Of a stretch of DNA of 64,000 nucleotides, positions 36,578-45,253 are shown in pieces. Position 1 is the stretch's first letter; every line of letters begins with the position of its first letter. Source of the stretch: an uncultured Pelagibacteraceae bacterium (lineage in GTDB: Bacteria > Pseudomonadota > Alphaproteobacteria > Pelagibacterales > Pelagibacteraceae); NCBI GenBank assembly GCA_902515185.1, contig CABXTN010000001.1, forward strand, positions 1 through 64,000. The letters run 5' to 3'. The notes below the pieces were generated by a model. The model was not told where the DNA came from. It saw only the letters and a list, made by a program, of their open reading frames with translations, and made no database searches. The position numbers were made by a program, and so were the translations under genes.

Positions 36578-36847
36578 ATGAAAGGTACTAAATTTCAAAG
36601 AAAAGTCTGGAAATACTTAAAATCAATACCCGCAGGTACTGTTAAATCTTACAAAGAAGTTGCAATAGCAATTAAGCACCCTAAGTCAGCTCGGGCTGTA
36701 GCTAATGCCTTAGCAAAAAATCCATATGCACCCAAAATACCTTGTCATAGAGTAATTAAAGCAAATGGTAAATTAGGTGGGTATTCAGGATTTGGGGGCA
36801 CAAGAGCTAAAAAAAAACTCTTAAATAAGGAGGGTTTTCTGATCTAA
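36578..36847 (+). CDS. Minimal methylated-DNA-protein cysteine methyltransferase (MGMT/Ogt C-terminal domain)
   Basis: This 89-aa protein consists only of the DNA-binding and active-site domain: 'TKFQRKVWKYLKSIPAGTVKSY', helix-turn-helix 'SARAVANALAKNP', and active site 'IPCHRVIKANGKLGGYSGF'. The acceptor Cys in PCHR is kept, so it is not an alkyltransferase-like (PWHR) protein. The N-terminal RNase H-like domain of Ada/Ogt is missing. It would repair O6-alkylguanine or act as a damage sensor. Its ATG abuts the T-run of a terminator, leaving no ribosome binding site outside that hairpin. Confidence 0.88.
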   Translation: MKGTKFQRKVWKYLKSIPAGTVKSYKEVAIAIKHPKSARAVANALAKNPYAPKIPCHRVIKANGKLGGYSGFGGTRAKKKLLNKEGFLI

Positions 36848-37253
36848 AAACCTCTATTTTAAACACTTTTTTAGCTTTTTCCACAGATTAATCGTTATTT
36901 TTACTGTTTCACCCTTCAGTTGTACTTAATAAGAAGAAATACTCAAATAAACCCCTTCTATGGCCTTCTAATTGCTATATTCTATTATTGCATTTCTCCT
37001 TAATTTTTTTAATAAATATTTGCTAAAATTAATATCCTTGGATCCTTAATTTATATTTTTCCAAGTAATATATCTAGAAAGTTCGTTTATTGTATATTTC
37101 ATCAGTATTTACTGGTTTTTTTGAATATATTATTAATTTTTTGTTATAATTTTCTTTAGTACTTTAAGTTTTATAAGATAAATTTATTTATTTTTTTAAA
37201 ATTAAAATAGTTAATAATAACAACAATTTATATAAATTTATTAATATTTAACT
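36848..37253. other. Non-coding A+T-rich stretch, 406 bases
   Basis: No ORF, tRNA or strong hairpin is visible. It contains one DnaA-box-like 'tttttccacaga' at about 36876 and scattered TATAAT-like hexamers (for example 'tgttataatttt' near 37141). It is the longest gene-free stretch of the window and lies between the MGMT gene and the convergent EamA gene, at the right edge of the accessory region. It may be decayed sequence. Confidence 0.6.
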
Positions 37254-38129
37254 TCAATATTTAGGTAAGTTACTATTACCCTTTATATAGGGTAAATTAA
37301 CTTCTCTCCTAAATACGTAATACCCTGATAAACAAATAACAGTCAAACCCGCAAAGGTCCAGATATCAGGAAAATCATTAAATATTATATAGCCGAGAAT
37401 AATATTAGGTATAATCTCAAAGTACCCGAAAGGTGCTAACTTAGAAGCATCAGCATATTTAAGCGAGTAAATTAAGCAAATATGACCTAAACAAGCAAAT
37501 ATACCCATAAATCCTAACCATAACCATTGATTAAAAGTGGGACTTATCCAAACAACTGGTACAAAGAAAGATGAAATAATAGCCCCCACTACACCAGTTA
37601 ATAATAGCGTTAACAAAGGACTATCAGTTGAATGCAATTTTCTTGTTATCACTAAATAGATTCCATAAAAAAAACCTGTGCCCAAACCTGCGATGGTAGC
37701 TAAATTAATATCTAAAAATCCAGGTCTAATTACTATTAAACTACCTATAAAACCAATAACTACCGCTGCCCACCTTTTTAAACCAACTTTTTCATTTAAA
37801 AAGAAAGGTGATAAAGCAGTTGTAATTAAAGGAGCGACAAAAGCTAATGTTAAAGCTTTAGCCATTGAAATAATAGAAATTGAATAAAAAAAACAAATAT
37901 TGGCAAAAAATAAAGTTAAGCCACGTATTATTTGAAGTTTTAAGTTTTCGGAAAATGTTAAATTTTTTTTAAAAAAAAAATACATTAAAGGTAAGGTCCA
38001 AACCACTGTAAAAAAATATCTTGCCCATGTTATTTGAAAAAAAGATAATTCAGCTGAAAGATATTTTGCAATAGCATCCATAAATGGTAGCAAAGCCCAT
38101 GCAGACAGGTTAAGTATGATAGCTTTCAT
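37254..38129 (-). CDS. EamA/DMT-family transporter
   Basis: This 291-aa membrane protein has ten helices in two EamA repeats. Typical segments: 'FFQITWARYFFTVVWTLPLM', 'SISIISMAKALTLAFVAPLI' and 'GYFEIIPNIILGYIIFNDFP'. It resembles S-adenosylmethionine/carnitine-type or amino-acid exporters of the DMT superfamily, but the substrate cannot be assigned. It abuts the AEC transporter gene with no gap and is likely co-transcribed with it and hom. Confidence 0.88.
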   Translation of the reverse strand: MKAIILNLSAWALLPFMDAIAKYLSAELSFFQITWARYFFTVVWTLPLMYFFFKKNLTFSENLKLQIIRGLTLFFANICFFYSISIISMAKALTLAFVAPLITTALSPFFLNEKVGLKRWAAVVIGFIGSLIVIRPGFLDINLATIAGLGTGFFYGIYLVITRKLHSTDSPLLTLLLTGVVGAIISSFFVPVVWISPTFNQWLWLGFMGIFACLGHICLIYSLKYADASKLAPFGYFEIIPNIILGYIIFNDFPDIWTFAGLTVICLSGYYVFRREVNLPYIKGNSNLPKY

Positions 38130-39032
38130 TTAAGAAAAGTATCTTAAAGCAAAATAGACTACAATAGGAATAGTGATGAATGACATTATTGTAGATACAA
38201 CGATTGTACTTGCAACACTATCAACAACTTTTTTTGGTGAATAAATAGAACCAACAAGATAGTTTAAAACAGCACTTGGCATTGAACATTGGATTAACAA
38301 AACACCCGCAGCAAAACCTTTTAAATCGAAAATCCAAATTAAACCAATCCCTATAAAGGGGCCAATAAACATTCTAGTAAATGAAGATATTAAAGCATTA
38401 TTAAAAGAAAAAACCTTCAATCTTGTCAAGGCAATCCCTAACGACATCAAAATTAAAAATATTGTTGTGTACATTAACCATTCTGTAGTATTGATAACAA
38501 ATACTGGCATTTCAATTTCATAAAATAATACAATTGCAGAAAAAATAATTGCATAAAATGGAGGATTTTTAAGGATTACATCTAAGTTAAACTTTCTATC
38601 TGCTAAAAATACACCTACTGTGAAATGCATTAGTATTATGAGAGAAGTTATGGAAGCAGAAACACCTAGTCCTTGAGAACCATATGCAAACATACAAATT
38701 GGCAGTCCCATATTTCCTGTATTTGGAAAAATTAGTGGAGGTAATTCTCGAATAATATCTTTAGTTTTAATTAGGTAAAGATTCATTACACCAACAACTG
38801 AAAAGCATAAAATAGCTAACAAATAGTACCAAAAATAATCTCTGAAAATTTCAAAATTAATTCCAGTTGATGTAACTGCATAAATAACCATTGCTGGCGT
38901 ACCTATGTTAGCAGCGAAATTCGTTATAAACTTAGTATCAATTTTGGGGTTTTTTTTACCTAAATAATAACCTATGCCAATAACAAAAAAAACAGGAAAC
39001 ACAACTTCAAAAAGTTTTATATATATTTCCAT
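38130..39032 (-). CDS. AEC-family (auxin efflux carrier-like) transporter
   Basis: Encodes 300 aa with about ten helices in two inverted five-helix repeats. The conserved 'PLIFPNTGNMGLPICMFAYG' (NxGNxGxP) in the first repeat and 'CSMPSAVLNYLVGSIYSP' in the second are diagnostic for the AEC family, which moves organic anions such as malate or malonate. The substrate is unknown. It overlaps hom by one base. Confidence 0.9.
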   Translation of the reverse strand: MEIYIKLFEVVFPVFFVIGIGYYLGKKNPKIDTKFITNFAANIGTPAMVIYAVTSTGINFEIFRDYFWYYLLAILCFSVVGVMNLYLIKTKDIIRELPPLIFPNTGNMGLPICMFAYGSQGLGVSASITSLIILMHFTVGVFLADRKFNLDVILKNPPFYAIIFSAIVLFYEIEMPVFVINTTEWLMYTTIFLILMSLGIALTRLKVFSFNNALISSFTRMFIGPFIGIGLIWIFDLKGFAAGVLLIQCSMPSAVLNYLVGSIYSPKKVVDSVASTIVVSTIMSFITIPIVVYFALRYFS

Positions 39033-40318
39033 TAAAACAACCTGATTACTGTAGGTTTTTTAATAATATTTTTATTAGATTTAAATGAAGCAATACATTT
39101 TTTTGAATACTGCTCTTTAACATTGTGAGTTATTATTATAATTGACGCTTTTTTCTTAGTATTATCTGGAATTTGGATTAGTCTTTGAACAGAAATTCTA
39201 TAACGAGCTAATTGCTTTGTGATTTGGGATAGAACACCAGGTTTATCTTTAACTTCAAACCTTAAATATAAAGAGTTAACATAATTATTAACATCATAAA
39301 CTTGAATTTTTTTCCTCTTTTTTGATGTTACCCCGAATGGAAATTTAATATTACCTCTTAAAATAGATAATAAGTCAGACATTAAAGCTGATGAAGTCGG
39401 CCCAGGTCCAGCACCCTCTCCTTGAAGTACACTTTCACCTACAGGTAAACCATTAAGTATAACTGCATTCATAACACCACTAACGTTTGCTATATATGTA
39501 TTTTTTTTAACTAAACATGGGTGCACTCTTTCAAAAAGACGATTATTTACAAGCTCAGTAATACCTAGTAGTTTAATACGTAAATTTAGTTGTTCAGCTA
39601 TATCAAAATCCTTACCTTCAATATATTCTATGCCCTCCATTAAAGTTACTTTATTAGAAATTTTTTTATTAAAAGATAAAGCGGACAAAATTTTTACTTT
39701 AGCTAGGGCATCGTATCCGTTCAAATCTAACTTTGGATTACCAGGTTCAGCATAACCAAGATTTTGAGCTTTCTTTAATACATTTTTAAAACTATCCTTA
39801 GTTTTCTCCATTTCAGATAAAATATAATTACATGTGCCATTTAAAATGCCATATACTTTAAAGAGTTTGTTTGTAGCTAAGCCTTCTTTAATTGTTCTTA
39901 ATATTGGAATCCCACCTCCAACAGAAGCTTCGAACTCTAAATTAACTTTATTCTTTTCCGCAATTTCAGCTAATTTATCACCATGTTTTGAAATTAATGC
40001 TTTGTTTGGAGTTATGACATGTATTTTTTTATTGAGAGCTTTTTTAACTATTTTTTTTGATACTCCATCAGAATTACCAATGCATTCAATTAAAATATCA
40101 GGATTTTTGTCCAAAACATCAAATGGATTTTTATTAAATATTTTTTTATTAACCTTATATTTTCTTTTTTTATTTTTGTTCTTGGCTGAAATTGCAACAA
40201 TTTTTATTTTTTTTCCTGTCTTTATTTCGATGTCTCTTCTTTTTAATCTTATTTCATTATAAAGATATAATCCTATTTGACCCAATCCTACTATAGCAAT
40301 ATTGTAAACTTTTTTCAT
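39032..40318 (-). CDS. hom: Homoserine dehydrogenase
   Basis: Encodes 428 aa. The NAD(P) Rossmann motif is 'NIAIVGLGQIGLYLYNEI'. Catalytic segments are 'VITPNKALISKHG', 'FEASVGGGIPILRTIKEGLA' and 'GILNGTCNYILSEM', with the active-site Lys region 'DLNGYDALAKVKILSAL'. A C-terminal ACT domain (about residues 345-428, 'LYLRFEVKDKPGVLSQITKQ') implies feedback by threonine. It reduces aspartate semialdehyde to homoserine, feeding metY in this window. One base separates it from the upstream lipoprotein gene. Confidence 0.97.
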   Translation of the reverse strand: MKKVYNIAIVGLGQIGLYLYNEIRLKRRDIEIKTGKKIKIVAISAKNKNKKRKYKVNKKIFNKNPFDVLDKNPDILIECIGNSDGVSKKIVKKALNKKIHVITPNKALISKHGDKLAEIAEKNKVNLEFEASVGGGIPILRTIKEGLATNKLFKVYGILNGTCNYILSEMEKTKDSFKNVLKKAQNLGYAEPGNPKLDLNGYDALAKVKILSALSFNKKISNKVTLMEGIEYIEGKDFDIAEQLNLRIKLLGITELVNNRLFERVHPCLVKKNTYIANVSGVMNAVILNGLPVGESVLQGEGAGPGPTSSALMSDLLSILRGNIKFPFGVTSKKRKKIQVYDVNNYVNSLYLRFEVKDKPGVLSQITKQLARYRISVQRLIQIPDNTKKKASIIIITHNVKEQYSKKCIASFKSNKNIIKKPTVIRLF

Positions 40319-40319
40319 A

Positions 40320-40490
40320 CTATTCCTCTATATTAGGAAAATCTTTATTTTTATTATAGTTAATTAACATTTCCTTATAGTCATCAATATTTAGTTTAAA
40401 CAGATTACTTGAACTAAAAGAATTTACTTCACTAACATTGTTAGATTTACATGAAGTTATGAAAAATAAAAGAATTAATAATTTTTTCAT
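40320..40490 (-). CDS. Small putative lipoprotein (56 aa)
   Basis: Too short for the ORF track. It encodes 'MKKLLILLFFITSCKSNNVS', a signal peptide with lipobox ITSC (Cys14), then about 40 polar residues ending 'NKDFPNIEE'. Its ATG overlaps the argC stop (ATGA), and its stop is one base before the hom ATG, so it is translationally nested between two amino-acid genes. I do not recognise a family. The tight coupling makes a real gene likely. Confidence 0.7.
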   Translation of the reverse strand: MKKLLILLFFITSCKSNNVSEVNSFSSSNLFKLNIDDYKEMLINYNKNKDFPNIEE

Positions 40491-41503
40491 ATAAGTGCCA
40501 TTTTACTAGGAAAATTGAATTTTATATTCATATTTTGAACTGCTTGACCGGCCCCACCTTTTATAAGATTGTCAATTACCGATATAATAATTATTTTCTT
40601 TGTATATTTTGTCTTAAAAACAGATATTTTACAAAAATTTGTATTAATAACATCGTTAGTACTTAATCTTACATTGGCCTTCATAACTTTAACAAAATAA
40701 TGATTTTTATAATAATCTGTTAGTATTTTTATAATTTTTTTCTGTGTAATATTCTTATTAATATCAATATATATTGTGCTTAAAATGCCTCTAAACATAG
40801 GTGATAAATGTGGTGTAAAATGAAATTTAAATTTTCTTCGTGTAAGAAGCTTTATTTCTTGATCAATTTCAGAGTTATGTCTATGAAAACCAATGCCATA
40901 GGCACTTAAAGACTCATATAAGTTTTTATTATTATATTTTTTATGGACACCCCTCCCAGCACCTGAATAACCTGACTTAGAATCTATTATTATATTTTTT
41001 ATATCAATCATATTGTATTTTATTAAGGGTGTAAGAGGTAATAAAATAGATGTAGGATAACATCCTGGGCAAGAGATGATTTGAAATTTTTTTAGTTTGT
41101 TTGGTACAAGTTCCGGTACAGAATAAATACTTTTTTTAATATTTGAAAAAGCTGAGTGCTTATTTTTATACCATTTTAAATATGATTTAGCCCCCACTCT
41201 AAAATCAGCAGATAAATCAATTAAGGTATTTTTCTTTAAAAGAAATTTTGAAATTTTTTGTGCTTGACCATTCGGCAAGGAGGTAAAAATAATATCAATA
41301 TTTTGAAGCATATTTTTATTAAATTTTACAATTTTTGGTAAATTTTTTTTTATAGATTTATCAAACCAGGATATTTTTTTTCCAATAGAACTGCTCCCAC
41401 AAAGATATTTGATATTTACTCTTTTATGTTTAATCAAGAGTTTGGTTAATTCTAAGCCTATGTATCCAGTGCAGCCAGCTATTAAAACATTTAGTTTAGC
41501 CAT
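40487..41503 (-). CDS. argC: N-acetyl-gamma-glutamyl-phosphate reductase
   Basis: Encodes 338 aa. It begins with the Rossmann motif 'KLNVLIAGCTGYIGLELTKL', with the catalytic Cys in 'IISCPGCYPTSILLPL' and 'SKSGYSGAGRGVHKKYN' typical of long-type ArgC. It makes N-acetylglutamate semialdehyde in arginine synthesis. 'FHFTPHLSPMFRGILSTIY' is also conserved. It lies downstream of rpsI on the same strand after a 33-base gap. Confidence 0.96.
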   Translation of the reverse strand: MAKLNVLIAGCTGYIGLELTKLLIKHKRVNIKYLCGSSSIGKKISWFDKSIKKNLPKIVKFNKNMLQNIDIIFTSLPNGQAQKISKFLLKKNTLIDLSADFRVGAKSYLKWYKNKHSAFSNIKKSIYSVPELVPNKLKKFQIISCPGCYPTSILLPLTPLIKYNMIDIKNIIIDSKSGYSGAGRGVHKKYNNKNLYESLSAYGIGFHRHNSEIDQEIKLLTRRKFKFHFTPHLSPMFRGILSTIYIDINKNITQKKIIKILTDYYKNHYFVKVMKANVRLSTNDVINTNFCKISVFKTKYTKKIIIISVIDNLIKGGAGQAVQNMNIKFNFPSKMALI

Positions 41504-41536
41504 ATATTATTATAACAGTTTAAATTAAAAAAAAAA

Positions 41537-41974
41537 TTATCTTTTAGAAAATTGAAAGCTTCTTCTAGCTTTCCTATGGCCGTATTTTTTTCTTTCAACG
41601 GCTCTTGAGTCTCTCGTGGTTAACTTTTCTTTTTTAAGAGTTGATTTAGAATTAGCATCAAACATTACTAGTGCCTTAGAAATACCATGCACCAAAGCCC
41701 CCACCTGACCAGACAAACCTCCACCTTTAACATTGCATCTTGCGTCAAAACCTGCTGATTGATCTAGAATTTCGAATGGTCTTAGTAATTGCATTTTATG
41801 ATTAGCTCTTTTAAAATATTCTTTATAGTCTTTGCCGTTAATATAAATTTTACCGGATCCTTTTTTAAGCCAAATTTTTGCTATAGATGTTTTCCGTCTA
41901 CCAGTAGCATATTTGCTGTCCTTAAAGTCTAGTTTAATCTTTGTATTAACTTTTAAACTCTCAACATTTTCCAT
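41537..41974 (-). CDS. rpsI: 30S ribosomal protein S9
   Basis: I choose ATG at 41974 ('MENVESLKVNTKIK'), just past the rplM stop, over the track's TTG at 41986. This gives 145 aa. The S9 core 'YATGRRKTSIAKIWLKKGSG' and 'QVGALVHGISKALV', and the basic tail 'RKKYGHRKARRSFQFSKR' ending in the P-site-contacting Arg, are all present. It pairs with rplM in the usual L13-S9 operon. Confidence 0.98.
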   Translation of the reverse strand: MENVESLKVNTKIKLDFKDSKYATGRRKTSIAKIWLKKGSGKIYINGKDYKEYFKRANHKMQLLRPFEILDQSAGFDARCNVKGGGLSGQVGALVHGISKALVMFDANSKSTLKKEKLTTRDSRAVERKKYGHRKARRSFQFSKR

Positions 41975-41975
41975 A

Positions 41976-42437
41976 TTAATTTGCAACTACATTTTTTTTG
42001 TTAAGTTTAGATATATTTAAAGCCTCAGGATTTTGTGAAGCATGAGGATGAGCCTCACCAGAATAAATTTTTAATTTGGTTAATTGTTTCTTTGCCAAAG
42101 GACCGCTTGGCAGCATTCTTTTTACAGCTAGTTTTAAAATTTCAGCAGGTTTATTTTTATTTGATAGCTCTTCTGGAGTTATTTCTTTAATACCACCAGG
42201 ATATCCAGTGTGTCTATAATACTTTTTATTTTCAAATTTCTTTCCTGTAAATTTAATTTTTTCGACATTCTTAACTACTACAAAATCTCCATTATCCATA
42301 TGTGGTGTAAAATTAGTTTTATTTTTTCCTCTAATAATTTTTGATACTATGGTTGCAAGTCTACCCACAACGGCATTGTTCGCATCAATCTCAAACCATT
42401 TGGATGAAATTTCGGATTTTTTGATAAATTTAGTCAT
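41976..42437 (-). CDS. rplM: 50S ribosomal protein L13
   Basis: This 153-aa protein has 'KWFEIDANNAVVGRLATIVS', 'TPHMDNGDFVVVKNVEKIKF', 'HTGYPGGIKEITPEEL' and 'AVKRMLPSGPLAKKQLTKL', the standard L13 signature. It is an early-assembly large-subunit protein. It leads the rplM-rpsI operon and is divergent from metY across a 152-base gap that must hold both promoters. Confidence 0.98.
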   Translation of the reverse strand: MTKFIKKSEISSKWFEIDANNAVVGRLATIVSKIIRGKNKTNFTPHMDNGDFVVVKNVEKIKFTGKKFENKKYYRHTGYPGGIKEITPEELSNKNKPAEILKLAVKRMLPSGPLAKKQLTKLKIYSGEAHPHASQNPEALNISKLNKKNVVAN

Positions 42438-42479
42438 GCTGCGGGATTAATACTTATAAAAGTATTGTTTGTCAAACGA

Positions 42480-42539
42480 TTGGTGCTTAAAAAATCTTTA
42501 AAACTCAAGTAATTAAGCCTTTTTTAACTGTTGCACTAA
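42480..42539 (+). promoter_or_regulatory. Mutually exclusive inverted repeats upstream of metY (candidate leader or regulatory element)
   Basis: TTGGTGC (42480-42486) can pair with GCACTAA (42533-42539, one G-U). The overlapping GCTTAA (42485-42490) can pair with TTAAGC (42513-42518), which is followed by C and six T. The two helices exclude each other. Further upstream, AATACTT-ATAA-AAGTATT forms another hairpin. Against a leader role, a TATAAT at 42550-42555 would place the metY transcription start downstream of all this. Confidence 0.3.
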
Positions 42540-42589
42540 CCTTAGTATATATAATAAAATTATTTATCAAATAACAGAGAGGAAATAAC

Positions 42590-43909
42590 ATGAGTAAAAA
42601 TCCAGAAACAATAGCATTACACGGTGGAGATTACAGAAGTGATCCAGCCACAACTTCGGTGGCAGTACCTATTTATAGGACTACATCATATCAGTTTAAA
42701 AATACTGATAATGCTGCAAATTTATTTGCGCTAAAAGAGTTTGGTAATATTTATACAAGAATAATGAATCCTACTAATGATGTTCTAGAAAAAAGAGTAG
42801 CAGCATTAGAGGGGGGGTTGGCTTGTGTAACGGTAGGTTCAGGTCAAGCAGCATCAACATTTGCAATTATGAATGTTTGTCAAGCTGGTGATAACTTTAT
42901 AAGCTCCACAGATCTGTACGGTGGAACTGTTAACTTATTCACTCATACACTTAAAAGATTAGGAATTGAATGTAGATATGCAGATCCTTCAGATCCTAAA
43001 AATTTTGAAAAATTAATAGATGAAAAGACAAGATGTTTTTATGCAGAAACATTACCAAATCCATACCTAAGAGTTTTTCCTATTAAAGAAGTGTCAGATA
43101 TTGGTAGAAAACATAATATACCACTAATTATGGATAATACTGCTGCTCCAGTTATATGCAAGCCACTTGAGCATGGTGCTGCTGTAGTGGTTCATTCTTT
43201 AACTAAATTTATTGGTGGTCATGGTACAGTTATTGGTGGATGCTTAGTAGATGGTGGTAATTTTGATTGGACAGCTGACAAAAAAAGACAACCTATGTTC
43301 AATGAGCCTGATGCTAGTTATGGAGGTGCTGTATGGGGTGAAGTTGTTCCCCAGCTAACAGGCGCTAATGTTGCGTTTGCTGTAAGAGCCAGAGTATGTT
43401 TGCTTCGAGATTTAGGTGCACCTTTAGCTCCAGATAATGCTTGGGGCATTATTCAAGGCTTAGAAACTGCGCCATTAAGAATGAAGCAACATTGTTCAAA
43501 TGCAGAAAAAGCTGTTGCATTTTTAAATAAACATAAAAATGTGGAAAGAGTAATTTATCCAACTCTTCATAAAGGCGATATTGCCGCTAGATCTAAAAAA
43601 TACTTAAAAGGTGGCAATGGTGCTCTTGTTGGCATTGAGGTTAAAGGAGGAGTTGATGCTGGTAAGAAATTTATTGAAGCATTGAAAATGTTTTACCATG
43701 TAGCAAATATTGGTGATGCAAGAAGTTTAGCTATTCATCCAGCTACGACTACTCATAGCCAACTTACTCCAGAAGAACTTTTAGCTGCAGGAGTTACACC
43801 TGGATATGTTAGATTGTCAATTGGAATTGAGCATCCTGATGATATAATTGCTGATTTAGATCAAGCTTTAAGTGCCTCAGGAAAGCCTAGTCTGAAAGCT
43901 GTAAGTTAA
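42590..43909 (+). CDS. metY: O-acetylhomoserine sulfhydrylase / PLP-dependent Cys-Met metabolism enzyme
   Basis: Encodes 439 aa. Cys/Met PLP-enzyme motifs: 'YRTTSYQFKNTDNAANLFAL', 'GQAASTFAIMNV', 'ETLPNPYLRVFPI' and the PLP lysine in 'VVHSLTKFIGGHGTVIGG'. 'SLAIHPATTTHSQLTPEE' near the end supports the MetY branch. It makes homocysteine from O-acetylhomoserine and sulfide. A good 'gagagg' ribosome binding site precedes the ATG. In SAR11, metY is among genes reported to be under SAM-responsive control; I cannot prove that from this leader. Confidence 0.93.
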   Translation: MSKNPETIALHGGDYRSDPATTSVAVPIYRTTSYQFKNTDNAANLFALKEFGNIYTRIMNPTNDVLEKRVAALEGGLACVTVGSGQAASTFAIMNVCQAGDNFISSTDLYGGTVNLFTHTLKRLGIECRYADPSDPKNFEKLIDEKTRCFYAETLPNPYLRVFPIKEVSDIGRKHNIPLIMDNTAAPVICKPLEHGAAVVVHSLTKFIGGHGTVIGGCLVDGGNFDWTADKKRQPMFNEPDASYGGAVWGEVVPQLTGANVAFAVRARVCLLRDLGAPLAPDNAWGIIQGLETAPLRMKQHCSNAEKAVAFLNKHKNVERVIYPTLHKGDIAARSKKYLKGGNGALVGIEVKGGVDAGKKFIEALKMFYHVANIGDARSLAIHPATTTHSQLTPEELLAAGVTPGYVRLSIGIEHPDDIIADLDQALSASGKPSLKAVS

Positions 43910-44921
43910 TCTTATTGTTCCTAAAAAGGATATATAGAAAACTACTTACAACAAATATAGATCCTATCTGGTGTAAAGATGCATAAACAATCTTTACACC
44001 AGATAACAAAGTTAAAATCCCTAAAATTATTTGTAAAAATATAAAAAAATCGAAAACTATAATTGGATAAATTGGTAATTTTTTTACAAAATATATAAAA
44101 TTAAAGTAAATAACAAGAATTAGTAAAAAATAAGACGTTATTCTATGTATAAACTGTATTACAGATGGAGTGCTAAGAAAATCGTTTGAAAGAAAAATTA
44201 AAAAGCTTGTATCATCAGGAAAAAAATTTCCATTCATATCTGGCCATGTATTATATACGAGACCACCATCTAAACCCGCGAGAAAGGCTCCAAGAACGAT
44301 TTGCAAATATATAAGTAGTAAAATTAATATCATAATTTTATTAGACATCTTATATTTAAATGGTTTTGTATCCATATTCTCAAGAATAAACCAAAAGCAT
44401 AGCGATAAAATTATAAATGCTATAAACAAATGTAAAGCTAATCTAAAATGACTCACATCAAGTCTGTCAACCAAACCGCTTTCTACCATAAACCAACCTA
44501 CTGCACCTTGGAAGCATACAAGAGCAAAAATTATAAAATATTTTTTTAAAAATATATCTTCATCTTTAAATTTAATAAAAAAATATATTAGTGGCACTAA
44601 TGCTACCAAGCCAATAAATCTTCCAAGAAGCCTATGTAAGTACTCCCAATAAAATATAATTTTAAATTCTCTTAGAGTAATAGCACTGTTAAGATAAATA
44701 AATTCAGGTATTTGCTTATATTCTAAAAAATAATTATCCCAGGTTTCATCATTCAATGGTGGTATAATACCCTTAAAAAGTTCCCATTTTGTAATAGATA
44801 ATCCAGAGTCAGTTAATCTAGTAAGACCACCAACTATAATAATTAAAATTAATAATAAATATAGAGTAATTAGCCAAAGATTTATTGATCTTCTTTTTAT
44901 ATCACTATTTACAAACATCAC
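43887..44921 (-). CDS. ctaA: Heme A synthase (COX15/CtaA)
   Basis: This 344-aa protein has eight membrane helices. The four heme-ligand His are in 'WEYLHRLLGRFIG', 'HFRLALHLFIAF', 'VIQFIHRITSYFLL' and 'VYASLHQIGSIF', and the family opening 'GGLTRLTDSGLSITKWE' is intact. It oxidises heme O to heme A for cytochrome c oxidase. The gene converges on metY with a 23-base overlap of coding ends. Confidence 0.96.
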   Translation of the reverse strand: MMFVNSDIKRRSINLWLITLYLLLILIIIVGGLTRLTDSGLSITKWELFKGIIPPLNDETWDNYFLEYKQIPEFIYLNSAITLREFKIIFYWEYLHRLLGRFIGLVALVPLIYFFIKFKDEDIFLKKYFIIFALVCFQGAVGWFMVESGLVDRLDVSHFRLALHLFIAFIILSLCFWFILENMDTKPFKYKMSNKIMILILLLIYLQIVLGAFLAGLDGGLVYNTWPDMNGNFFPDDTSFLIFLSNDFLSTPSVIQFIHRITSYFLLILVIYFNFIYFVKKLPIYPIIVFDFFIFLQIILGILTLLSGVKIVYASLHQIGSIFVVSSFLYILFRNNKINLQLSD

Positions 44922-44960
44922 TTATAATTATAATAATTTATAAAGTAACCAATAGCATAA

Positions 44961-45251
44961 ATGTCGCCATTAAATAAAAGTAAATTAAAAAAAATTAGAA
45001 ATAAGTTAGATAAAATTGACAATCAGCTTATTAATATAATTCGAAAAAGAACAAATTTAGTAAAAGAGGTTTTAAAACTTAAACAGTATAAAAATGAGAT
45101 TGTAGATAAACAAAGAATTAAAACAATATTAAAAAAAATTAAGAAAAAATCAATTGAAAAAAAAATTGACCCACGTATTACAAATAAAATATGGAATAGT
45201 ATGATTTGGTCTTACATAGAATTTGAGCGAAGAAATTTTAAAAAAAAATAA
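44961..45251 (+). CDS. Chorismate mutase (AroQ type, stand-alone)
   Basis: This 96-aa all-helical protein begins 'KLKKIRNKLDKIDNQLINII', then 'RKRTNLVKEVLKLKQYKNEI', with the AroQ-type Arg and Lys substrate contacts. It converts chorismate to prephenate for Phe/Tyr synthesis. It is not fused to prephenate dehydratase or dehydrogenase. Located between divergent ctaA and convergent rpmG. Confidence 0.88.
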   Translation: MSPLNKSKLKKIRNKLDKIDNQLINIIRKRTNLVKEVLKLKQYKNEIVDKQRIKTILKKIKKKSIEKKIDPRITNKIWNSMIWSYIEFERRNFKKK

Positions 45252-45253
45252 TG

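Noticed and set aside
36876-36886. DnaA-box-like TTTTCCACA in the 406-base non-coding stretch
   Set aside because: It is a single imperfect match to TTATCCACA with no neighbouring boxes, no gyrB/dnaN/parA context and no A/T-rich 13-mer array that stands out. Not an origin.
42480-42590. A confident SAM-II/SAM-V riboswitch call upstream of metY
   Set aside because: I could not find the conserved pseudoknot core by eye, and a likely -10 lies downstream. Kept only as a low-confidence regulatory candidate.
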